The translations under genes and the position numbers were made by a program. Under the pieces are notes generated by a model. That model worked only from the letters and a program-made list of their open reading frames with translations. It was not told the origin of the DNA and did no database searches. From NCBI GenBank assembly GCA_019637195.1, contig JAHBWA010000060.1, positions 1-49,687 of the forward strand: a DNA stretch of 49,687 nt. Direction: 5' to 3'. This DNA comes from Labilithrix sp. Its GTDB lineage: Bacteria; Myxococcota_A; Polyangia; Polyangiales; Polyangiaceae. Shown piece after piece: positions 8,104-15,499 of the stretch; position 1 is the stretch's first letter; every line of letters starts with the position of its first letter.

Positions 8104-9324
8104 GTGCGCTCCCGGTCTCTCGCGAAGGTCGTCCTCGGCGCGTGCGCTGCGCTCGGGGGGCGCGTCGGCGTCCTGCTCGGCGCGGGCGGTGCGCTCGGTG
8201 CCGCGCTTGGCGTGTGCGGTGCGCTCGGTGCGTGCGCGGCGCTCGGCGCGTGCGGTGGCGGAGCTAGGACGCTGCCGGCGGACGTTGCGTCGTCTGGCGG
8301 CGGTGACGCGCGGGGGAGCGGGATCGAGGGCGCTGCGGGCGCGCGCGCGGGAGGGGCGGCGGGGGGCGCGTCGGCCGACCGGGGCGCGGGGGAGCTCGGT
8401 GACGAGCGGCCGGCGGCCGGGGCCGGCGGAGCTGCGGATGGGGGGCCGCCGCTGCCGAAGAACGCGCCGGCCGTCGTCGAGCGGCCTCGGGCGCCGCTGA
8501 CGGTGCCCGAGGCGCGCCGCTACATGGTCGCGCTCATCAACCGCGATCGCGCCGCGCACGGCCTCGCGCCGGTCGAGCTCGACGAGGGCGCGCCGACGGC
8601 CGCCGGGCAGCGCCACGCCGAGGACATGGTGCGGCTCGGCTACCTCGGTCACTGGGGGAGCGACGGCTCGGTCCCGGAGCAGCGCCACACGGAGGCCGGC
8701 GGCGCGGACATGGTCCTCGAGAACGCGCTCTGCTTCACGGACGAGGCGAAGCGCACGGTGGACGAAAGGCCGCTCATCGATCCGAAGCAGGTCGAGCGCG
8801 CCGAGTCGCTCTTCTACAACGAGGTCCCGCCGAACGACGGGCACCGGCGCAACATCTTGAAGCCCGCGCACACGCGCGTCGGCGTCGGCGTCGCGCAGTT
8901 CGTCGAGACCGCCAAGGAGCTCGCCGTCCCGTGCTTCGCCCAGGAGTTCGTGGACGGCTACGGCACGTACGCGCCCCTCCCGCGCAAGGCCAAGCCGGGC
9001 GCGAAGGTCCACGTCGAGGCCACGCTCACGAACGGCGCCCGCCCCACCGGCGTCGGCGTCGCCCGCATCCCGCTCCCGAAGCCGATCGCCGCGAGCGAGC
9101 TCAACCGCCGCCGCAGCTACCCGGTCCCGAAGCCGTTTCAGATGTACTGGGGCCCAGGCTTCGTGACGCCCATCGTCGCGAAGATCACGGGCCCGAAGAT
9201 CGAGATCGACGTGCCGCTCTCCGACAAGGGGCAGCCGGGGCTCTACGAAGTCAGCGTCTGGGCGAAGCTCGCCGGCTCGGACGAGCAGACGATGGTGAGC
9301 CTGCGCACTGTGCTGGTGGAGTGA
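8104..9324 (+). CDS. CAP/SCP-domain lipoprotein
   Basis: This is an exported protein with a CAP (cysteine-rich secretory/PR-1) domain. The N-terminus is Ala/Leu/Gly-rich with several candidate lipobox cysteines, the last in LGACAALGACGGG, and then about 80 Gly/Ala-rich residues. The CAP core follows: INRDRAAHGLAP, a His in AGQRHAEDM, GHWGSDG, and GHRRNILKPAHTRVGVGV, matching the conserved His/Glu pocket and the GHR.N signature. The C-terminal third is an extra beta-rich region. The start is GTG 8104, the first in-frame start after the divergent promoter. Bacterial CAP proteins are often secreted; the substrate or role is unknown. Confidence 0.8.
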   Translation: MRSRSLAKVVLGACAALGGRVGVLLGAGGALGAALGVCGALGACAALGACGGGARTLPADVASSGGGDARGSGIEGAAGARAGGAAGGASADRGAGELGDERPAAGAGGAADGGPPLPKNAPAVVERPRAPLTVPEARRYMVALINRDRAAHGLAPVELDEGAPTAAGQRHAEDMVRLGYLGHWGSDGSVPEQRHTEAGGADMVLENALCFTDEAKRTVDERPLIDPKQVERAESLFYNEVPPNDGHRRNILKPAHTRVGVGVAQFVETAKELAVPCFAQEFVDGYGTYAPLPRKAKPGAKVHVEATLTNGARPTGVGVARIPLPKPIAASELNRRRSYPVPKPFQMYWGPGFVTPIVAKITGPKIEIDVPLSDKGQPGLYEVSVWAKLAGSDEQTMVSLRTVLVE

Positions 9325-9351
9325 ACGCGCGTGGCCTGCGAGGCGGCGCGC

Positions 9352-10242
9352 TCAGCGCACGTCGCGCGTGGCGTCCGTCCAGTCGCGGGGGCACGCGTTT
9401 CGCTCATCGCGATGCGGCCCGGCGCAGGCGTCCGGGCGACGGTGCGGACCGATGAGGAGCGCGGTCCCTCGTGAGAGGAACGGGTAGCGCGTCCGCCACT
9501 CGTGCTCGACGCGCGAGACGGTGGCTTCGGACTCCATGCCGGCCCCCAGCTTCTGCAGCTTGAAGATGATCTGGCGGCGTGTCTCGGGATCGTCGGTGAG
9601 GGCGAAGGCGCGCTGTTGCAGTCGGATCGCAGCCTCCCGTTCTCCGGCCTTGTTCAAGATGGTCGCCGCCGCGAGACCGCGGTCGGCGTCGGCGCCGAGC
9701 TCGACGGCCCGAGCGAGCGCGAACGCGCCCTCCGTTCGCCAGCGCTCGATCTCGTCCGTGTCGGCGAGGAACGAGGGAGCGAGGAACGCGATGTACTGAC
9801 CGTAGTGGAGCCATACCTGCGGGTCGTACGGGCGCTCGACCGTGCCGCGCTCGAGGTACCGGCGCGCAAGTCGCGCATCGTCGGCCGTGACCCCGGCCGG
9901 CTGGAAGACGATGAGCGTATCGACGAACTCGTAGAAGGTCGGGTGATCGGGCTCGAGCTCGACGATGGCGTCGAGGTAGCTCGGCAGCGCGGTGAACTTG
10001 CGCTTCTCCTGCCAGTGCAGGCCGTGCTCGACGAGCATCTTCGCCCAGATGAGGTCCGCTAGCGCGTGTCGGTATCCGAACGACGCGACGCGGATTTGTT
10101 CGGGCGGGGGTAGCGTGAAGATGTCGTCTTGCTGGCGCGCGGACGCCACGTCGGCGGCGACCTTCGGCTGCACCAAGGCGATGCCGAGCGCAGAGGCGAT
10201 GGCCGCGGCGACGGCCCCGATCTCGACGAAGTGGCGATTCAC
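9352..10242 (-). CDS. Membrane-anchored TPR-like protein in the pilin operon
   Basis: An N-terminal hydrophobic segment (EIGAVAAAIASALGIALV) is followed by helical repeats resembling tetratricopeptide units: the segment around LDAIVELEPDHPTFYEF, the ARAVELGADADRG unit, and a RLQQRAFAL unit. The last 35 residues are Arg/Pro/Asp-rich and may be disordered. ATG at 10242 overlaps the stop of the pilin-like gene at 10239 (ATGA), so it is the last gene of a run 14597 to 9352. Genes of this type near myxobacterial pilins may assist pilin assembly or export, but that is inference from position only. Confidence 0.65.
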   Translation of the reverse strand: MNRHFVEIGAVAAAIASALGIALVQPKVAADVASARQQDDIFTLPPPEQIRVASFGYRHALADLIWAKMLVEHGLHWQEKRKFTALPSYLDAIVELEPDHPTFYEFVDTLIVFQPAGVTADDARLARRYLERGTVERPYDPQVWLHYGQYIAFLAPSFLADTDEIERWRTEGAFALARAVELGADADRGLAAATILNKAGEREAAIRLQQRAFALTDDPETRRQIIFKLQKLGAGMESEATVSRVEHEWRTRYPFLSRGTALLIGPHRRPDACAGPHRDERNACPRDWTDATRDVR

Positions 10243-10715
10243 TCGAGCTCCGACTCGACGTACATCCCCGGCTCCACACGAGGGGGCCCGTCGACCGGGA
10301 CGAGGCCGTGCACCTCGAACGTGCTGAATATGCCGTCCCCGTCCAGGTCGCCGTGCGCCCTCGCCGTGAAGGCGTCACCTCGTGAATCGAAGGCGTAGGC
10401 GTAGGCGTGCGGAGCTCCGTCGTTGACGGGGCGGAAGTCGATCGCGAGCCAGGCGGGGTGCTCCCAAGCTTCCGTGGGGGTGACCTCCTTCGTCCCTCTA
10501 GGGGGGGCGCTGGGCGTGAGCGGCGCCGAGTCACCGAACCGTCGCGTCGCTTCCGCTTGCGCCGCCGCGTTCTGGCTCATCCGAGCGAGAGCGTCGATCG
10601 GCTCGACGAACCGGGAGGCGTGGAGCTCTCGAGCGAAGGTCGGCACGGCGACGGCCGCGATGGAACCGAGGAGGGCGGCGCCTATCGCCAGCTCGATCGG
10701 GGTAAAGCGCCGCAC
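10239..10715 (-). CDS. Type IV pilin-like protein lacking the usual -1 glycine
   Basis: The N-terminus VRRFTPIELAIGAALLGSIA has the pilin core (Phe+1, Glu+5, hydrophobic helix) and a very short basic leader. The residue before Phe is Arg instead of the Gly needed by prepilin peptidase. The C-terminal half contains GDLDGDGIFSTFEV, an EF-hand-like acidic loop also found in two neighbouring pilins, and the protein ends in an acidic tail. The start is GTG 10715, three bases after the previous gene's stop. At 158 residues it is probably a minor pilin; whether it is processed is uncertain. Confidence 0.65.
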   Translation of the reverse strand: MRRFTPIELAIGAALLGSIAAVAVPTFARELHASRFVEPIDALARMSQNAAAQAEATRRFGDSAPLTPSAPPRGTKEVTPTEAWEHPAWLAIDFRPVNDGAPHAYAYAFDSRGDAFTARAHGDLDGDGIFSTFEVHGLVPVDGPPRVEPGMYVESELE

Positions 10716-10718
10716 GGT

Positions 10719-11282
10719 CTACTCTTCCGGATCGGATCGCTCGATCTCCGCGGCGATCACGGCGGTCAGGCTCTCATCGGGCGCTACCGAGATCGAATAC
10801 TTCGAGCGCGTGCCGTCACCGTCGAGGTCGCCCTCCGCCAGGACCTGCGCCTTCGCGGACGCGCCCGAGCCCTGACTCTCGAACGAGTATTGGTAGCACT
10901 GCGGCTGGATGATGGAGAACTGAAGCTCCTTCCACGGGCTGGCCGCCCAGTCCATCCCGTTGCTCTGGTACTTCTTCCCACGCACGTTGAGCGCGTCTTC
11001 CGGGACAGGCGTCCGCGAGCTCGGGGGGAAGTGCCGCATCGCGTGGACCGCCTGCGGCGACGCGCCGGAGGGCTGAGTCGCGTCCGATCGGTTGTAGTAC
11101 TCCGCTGCGTTCGTCGCGAGGCGCGTCAGCGACTCACGCGCCTCCGCGGTCTTGCCATGGCGCACGTAGCGCGCGAGCGCGTACATCCCGATCGCCGTGA
11201 GGATCGCGGCGAGCGCGAAGAAGTTCATCAGCTCGATGGCGGAGAAGCCGCGCTGTCGCCTCGCCTGCACGGAGACCACCAT
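10719..11282 (-). CDS. Type IV pilin-like protein (minor pilin)
   Basis: A leader ending in RRQRG precedes FSAIELMNFFALAAIL, a canonical class III cleavage site with Glu+5 followed by a hydrophobic helix. The globular part has two spaced tracts shared with the main pilin at 14695: a GKKYQSNGMDW segment, and GDLDGDGTRSKYSI near the end. The C-terminus SDPEE resembles SPEE of PilA. ATG at 11282 has GGAG 8 nt upstream. GTG at 11270 sits 7 nt after TATGGT and is an equally credible leaderless start. It lies 39 nt downstream of the large MFS-like gene. Confidence 0.75.
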   Translation of the reverse strand: MVVSVQARRQRGFSAIELMNFFALAAILTAIGMYALARYVRHGKTAEARESLTRLATNAAEYYNRSDATQPSGASPQAVHAMRHFPPSSRTPVPEDALNVRGKKYQSNGMDWAASPWKELQFSIIQPQCYQYSFESQGSGASAKAQVLAEGDLDGDGTRSKYSISVAPDESLTAVIAAEIERSDPEE

Positions 11283-11321
11283 AGCATCAGCTCCGCGTGA
11301 GGACGCCACGAGATGGACGGA

Positions 11322-14300
11322 TCAGTCGGCGGCCGCATCGCGCGGCGTCGGCTCGGCAGCGTCCGAAGCGTCGTCACCGCCGTCCTCGATCCGCGCCTCA
11401 GGGGGCGGAGGCGGAGGCGTCGCGGGAGTGGGGGGCGACTTGAGGTCGGCTCCGAACGGACGCGAGAACGACAGGAGCCATCCGAGCTCAGCCTCGGCCG
11501 CGGAGAGGCGAGGATCGTTTGCGTCGCGGTAGCAGAGCACGCGGGTCCGGTACATGGTCGGATTGATCGAGAACGGTGAGACCGCGTCGAGCGCTTCGAC
11601 GCAGAGCTTCGGGTTCTTCGAGGAGTGCGCGAGCGCGACGTAGGACTCGATTCGAAGCTGACGGTACGCCTCGACCGCGAAGGGCTGGGAGAGCGCCGCC
11701 GCCAGGCGTGCCGCCGTCGCGGGATCCTTCGAGCCCGCCTCTCGCGCGACCTGGATCGCGCGGTACATCGCCGACGCTCGCACCCAGGCGTCGCGCCGGG
11801 TCGCGACGAAGCCACGCTCCAGCGCGGCGACGCCCTCCGCGACCTGGTCGCGACGCAGGAGCCACACGCCGCGGAGCAGATCGCGCTCCGCGGCGATATA
11901 CGTGAGCTTCTCGAGGGCTGCGGGGAAGCGATCGTCTCCCGTCCGCGCGTAGGCTTCCGCGACGAGCAGCGCTTCATGATGGCTGCGGGGCTCGCGGTCG
12001 AGAGCCTCCCAAGCTTTGAGCGCACCGGTGAACATGCCGTCGCTGAAGCGGTTGAGGAGCTTGCCGAACGCGAGGAGGTCGGGCGAGGGCCGCGCGACGT
12101 AGGGGTCGATCGTGCTCCGGTCGTTGAGCTGCTGGAGCATCCGCTCTTCGTAGACGAGAGCCCGGTCGAACGCGCCCTTCGTGTGGGGCAGGTCGACGCC
12201 GAGCCGGGCGCCGAGGGCTCGAACGTCGTCGCTATGCTGCACGTGGCTTCCGACATGGCGCGCGAACGCGAACTCCAGCACGTTTTGGTCGTCGCGGTTC
12301 ACGACGCCGAGTCCGGTCTCGGCGATCCTGTCGATCAGCTCCGGCCGCGCGACGAAGCGCGCCAGGACGCCCTCGGCCGAGGTCGTCTTCCAGACCAGCG
12401 CGGCGCTCGTGCTGTAGGGCTCGTGGAGCAGGCGCTGGCGAATGCGCTCGACGTCGATCGGCGCAGGGTTGCGCTCGGCGACGAGGACCAGGTCGCCCGC
12501 TTCGGTCTGCCAGAACATGACGCTGGGGAACACGCTGCGGACCGTCATGGTCGTCGTCGCGATCGCGAAGGCGTCCACTTCGTACGCCTGCACCCACTGC
12601 ACGAACAGACCGTTCTCGGTGAGCCGCTCCTTGACCGCCTCGTAGTACTCCGCTGTGTAGAGGCTCGAGATGCCCGCTCGGTACGGGTTCGACGGCTCGG
12701 AGACGACGATGTCGTAGCGCCCTCGGGTCGTGCGCAGACCCTCGCGGGCGTCACCGAGGTGAACGTGCACCTTCGGATTGTCCATGACGTCGTGGTTCAC
12801 CGGGCTGCAGTCGCGAGCCACGCGGAGGATGGACGGCTCGAGCTCCATCACGTCGACGCGCTCGACGGACGGGATCGCGCCGAGCCAGCCCGCCGTGCTC
12901 CCCGTGCCGAGGCCGACGACGAGCGCGGACTTCGGCTCCGGGTGGAGCAGTGCGGGGATCATTCCGCTCATGACCTGGGTGCCCGCGTCGCCGAGGGTGT
13001 GGCCGTCGGCCTTACCGTTGACGATGAAGACGAAGCCGGTTCGGTGACCGAGCGCGACGCTGCTCTCGAGCCCGTCCTCCTCCCAGAGGACGTCGGACTT
13101 CCAGTGGTGTTCGATCTCGGCGAGCATTCGCCTGCTGACGTGCTCGACGTAGCTGTCGGCGCGGCCCGCGCCGATCCCGGAGTGTCGCCAGAGGTGCGTC
13201 GGTCCGCGAGCCCCGATCGCCAGCGCGGCCAGCGCGCCGATGGCGACGCTCGGGAGCACGGCGCGGATCGCGGCTCTCCCCGTCTCTCGGAGCTGGACGG
13301 CGCACGTCAGGAGCGCGGTGGCCACGAGGAGAACGACGACGAGCTGCCAACAACGTGGGGCGGAGAGGAGCGGCAACAGGCCGAACCCGCCCGCGACCGA
13401 CCCGACGATGGATCCCACGGTGTTCGCCAGGTACGCCGATCCGACGTCGCGTCCGACGTCCTTCGAGCCGCGACCGTAGAGCCCGATCACGGCCGGGAAC
13501 TGGAATCCCGAGACGATCGCTCCAGGAAGCACGACCACGGCGGCGACGAGCGTCCACGCGGTCACCGCGCCCCCGAACGAGGCCTGGGCGAGCGGGCGGA
13601 GGAGCAGCGAGAAGATCGCGATCTTGTCGCCCAGCGCGTAGGGGATCCCGATCGCGAGCGCCTCGAGCGTGCACGTCAGCGCGAAGAGCGAGAGCGTCGC
13701 AGGGCGTCGCGTGCGGGCGTAGAGCGCGCCGCCGATCCCGATGCCGGCGAGCGCGATCGCGAGGATGAGGCCGAACGTGTACGACGATCCACCGAGGAGC
13801 GGCGCGAGCATCCGGTACCAGACGAGCTCCATCAGGAGGAAGCACAGTCCGGCGATCCCGGCGGCGAAGGGCGGGAACCACCGCGGGATGGCCGGACGCC
13901 GCGGCTCGTCGCTCGCGCTCTGCGGCTCGGCCACCGCGGTCTCGCTCGGGTCGACCTCCGACCGCTCGGCCCTGCGCGACGCCGCGCGAGCGAGCATGGC
14001 GATGAGCGCGTTCAGGAGGCACGCGAGCCAGAGGGTCATCCGCGTGCCGAAGACCTCCACGAGGAGGAAGTTCGCCGCGATGGTCCCCGCGACGGCGCCC
14101 ATGGTGTTGACGCCGTAGAGCGTCGCGACACGCTGGCGTCCGGCGCCGTCCAGCCGCTCGACTGCCTTCGCCGCCGCGGGAAGGGTCCCGCCCATCACGA
14201 TCGTCGACGGCCCGAGGACCACGACCGTGAGGAGCAGCCGCGCCACCGTGGCGCCGCCGTTTCCGAGCGTCGCCGCTCCGCCGAGCCCCAGATAGATGGC

Positions 14301-14597
14301 CTGCGCGAGGAGGACGAGAAACGGTGTGATGCTCGCGGTCGCCGCGACGAGCAGCTCCAGCTTGGCGTAGAGCGCCAGGGGATTGCGCGAGGCGTCGGCC
14401 TTCTTTCCGAGCAGCAGCCCACCCACGCCGAGTCCGCCCATGAAGACCGCGAGGACGGCAGCGGACGCTGCGGTGCTCGCCCCGAAGATCAGGCGGAGCT
14501 CGCGCAGCCAGGCGATCTGATAGACGAGGGCACACGCGCCCGAGCCAAAGAGAAGGGCGCTCACTCGGCGAAGCGGAAACGTCATTGTGTCGGGCAC
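11322..14597 (-). CDS. Fused MFS-like transporter / spermidine-synthase-like / TPR protein
   Basis: This is a 1091-residue membrane protein in three parts. The first 450 or so residues are rich in hydrophobic helices, beginning SALLFGSGACALVYQIAWL, as in the 'fused MFS/spermidine synthase' family. The middle is a class I methyltransferase-fold spermidine-synthase-like domain: VVGLGTGSTAGWL nucleotide-binding motif, MELEPSI, GDAREGL and IVVSEPSNPY. The last 350 residues are helical TPR-like repeats ending in a Pro-rich, acidic tail. A true spermidine synthase is soluble and much shorter, so polyamine synthesis should not be assumed. The start is GTG 14597, 6 nt after TATGGT, with ATG 14585 as alternative. 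It heads the run into two pilins and a TPR protein. Confidence 0.8.
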   Translation of the reverse strand: MPDTMTFPLRRVSALLFGSGACALVYQIAWLRELRLIFGASTAASAAVLAVFMGGLGVGGLLLGKKADASRNPLALYAKLELLVAATASITPFLVLLAQAIYLGLGGAATLGNGGATVARLLLTVVVLGPSTIVMGGTLPAAAKAVERLDGAGRQRVATLYGVNTMGAVAGTIAANFLLVEVFGTRMTLWLACLLNALIAMLARAASRRAERSEVDPSETAVAEPQSASDEPRRPAIPRWFPPFAAGIAGLCFLLMELVWYRMLAPLLGGSSYTFGLILAIALAGIGIGGALYARTRRPATLSLFALTCTLEALAIGIPYALGDKIAIFSLLLRPLAQASFGGAVTAWTLVAAVVVLPGAIVSGFQFPAVIGLYGRGSKDVGRDVGSAYLANTVGSIVGSVAGGFGLLPLLSAPRCWQLVVVLLVATALLTCAVQLRETGRAAIRAVLPSVAIGALAALAIGARGPTHLWRHSGIGAGRADSYVEHVSRRMLAEIEHHWKSDVLWEEDGLESSVALGHRTGFVFIVNGKADGHTLGDAGTQVMSGMIPALLHPEPKSALVVGLGTGSTAGWLGAIPSVERVDVMELEPSILRVARDCSPVNHDVMDNPKVHVHLGDAREGLRTTRGRYDIVVSEPSNPYRAGISSLYTAEYYEAVKERLTENGLFVQWVQAYEVDAFAIATTTMTVRSVFPSVMFWQTEAGDLVLVAERNPAPIDVERIRQRLLHEPYSTSAALVWKTTSAEGVLARFVARPELIDRIAETGLGVVNRDDQNVLEFAFARHVGSHVQHSDDVRALGARLGVDLPHTKGAFDRALVYEERMLQQLNDRSTIDPYVARPSPDLLAFGKLLNRFSDGMFTGALKAWEALDREPRSHHEALLVAEAYARTGDDRFPAALEKLTYIAAERDLLRGVWLLRRDQVAEGVAALERGFVATRRDAWVRASAMYRAIQVAREAGSKDPATAARLAAALSQPFAVEAYRQLRIESYVALAHSSKNPKLCVEALDAVSPFSINPTMYRTRVLCYRDANDPRLSAAEAELGWLLSFSRPFGADLKSPPTPATPPPPPPEARIEDGGDDASDAAEPTPRDAAAD

Positions 14598-14603
14598 GGC
14601 AGC

Positions 14604-14609
14604 ACCATA
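14604..14609 (-). promoter_or_regulatory. Probable -10 box (TATGGT)
   Basis: TATGGT ends 6 nt before the GTG at 14597, directly downstream of the pilA terminator. It gives the MFS-like operon its own promoter, probably leaderless. Confidence 0.4.
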
Positions 14610-14631
14610 TCGAAGAGATTCTTGCGACGGA

Positions 14632-14669
14632 CAAAAAGAGAGCGGCTCAGCCAGCGTTGGCTGAGCCGC
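14632..14669 (-). terminator. Rho-independent terminator of pilA
   Basis: A perfect 12-bp inverted repeat, GCGGCTCAGCCA and TGGCTGAGCCGC with a 4-base loop, spans 14642-14669. On the minus strand it is followed by TCTCTTTTTGT. It begins about 25 bases after the pilA stop codon. Confidence 0.85.
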
Positions 14670-14694
14670 GAGCTCTCCCCCACAAGGTCGACGG

Positions 14695-15282
14695 CTACTC
14701 TTCCGGCGACGTCTCGAGGAGTGCCGGCGCCACCGTCAGACGGCCCTTCTGGATCTTCCCGTTGACCTGGAAGACCGAGAGGACGCCGTCGCCGTTGAGG
14801 TCACCGTTTGCGGTGCCCGAGAACGTGTCGTCGTTGTTCGAACCGCCAGCGGGGATCGAGCCTTTGTAGTCGTACTTGTAATATTGGGGGGCCGTCATCT
14901 CGAACTTGAGGCAGGGGAACCCCTTGTTGTTCTGGACGTCCGTAGCGTTCGACCAGTCCGTCTTGGTGGACTGGTACTTCTTGCCCTTGATGAGGTCGTC
15001 GGTGGCCGGAATGGTGGCCGTACTGTCGCCGCACATCGAGCGCACGATGTCGGTCGAGGCGCCTTCGTCGAGGACGGCGTTCGCCATCCGCTCTCCCTCG
15101 AACGCCGTGACGGCGTCCTTGCCGATCTGACCGAGCGAGTTCTTCGCTTCCGCCGTCTTCGCGTTGGCGATGTATTTGCGCACGCCGTACACCGCGAGCA
15201 CCGCGAGCACGCCGACGATCGCGACGACGATCATGAGCTCAACGAGCGTGAAGCCTGCTTTCAGTCTCTTACGAATGGCCAT
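14695..15282 (-). CDS. pilA: Major type IV pilin
   Basis: This is the major pilin subunit of type IV pili, which power twitching/social motility. The short leader MAIRKRLKAG precedes FTLVELMIVVAIVGVLAVLA, an ideal prepilin-peptidase site with Phe+1 and Glu+5. The globular domain contains two Cys residues (CGDS and FPCLKF) that could form a disulphide. Near the end is NGDLNGDGVLSVFQV, an Asp/Gly acidic loop, and the protein ends SPEE. ATG 15282 is chosen over an upstream in-frame ATG because AAAAGGAG lies 7 nt before it. Its own sigma-54 promoter and strong terminator make it a monocistronic gene, as expected for an abundant pilin. Confidence 0.92.
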   Translation of the reverse strand: MAIRKRLKAGFTLVELMIVVAIVGVLAVLAVYGVRKYIANAKTAEAKNSLGQIGKDAVTAFEGERMANAVLDEGASTDIVRSMCGDSTATIPATDDLIKGKKYQSTKTDWSNATDVQNNKGFPCLKFEMTAPQYYKYDYKGSIPAGGSNNDDTFSGTANGDLNGDGVLSVFQVNGKIQKGRLTVAPALLETSPEE

Positions 15283-15359
15283 CGAGATGCTCCTTTTGGA
15301 ATCCACCGTCGAACGCGCGGGGTGCATGGTCGTCGCTGGCGGGGGGCGACGCGGAACTA

Positions 15360-15375
15360 AGCAATGCGCGTTCCA
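15360..15375 (-). promoter_or_regulatory. Sigma-54 (-24/-12) promoter of pilA
   Basis: On the minus strand the site reads TGGAACGCGCATTGCT: the -24 GG and -12 GC are exactly 10 bases apart and close to the consensus TGGCACG-N4-TTGCA. Transcription would start near 15349, giving a leader of about 67 nt that contains the strong ribosome-binding site. The PilR-type activator at 20075-21499 is the natural regulator. Confidence 0.8.
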
Positions 15376-15499
15376 TGTGTTCGAACACGAAATCCCCGGC
15401 GAAAGTTAGGTTAGGCCATCGACGGGGGACAAGTTTCGCCCTCGCCGTCTCCTCGATGGACAATTCCTGACCGTGCACAATGTAGGCAATCGTGGTGAT

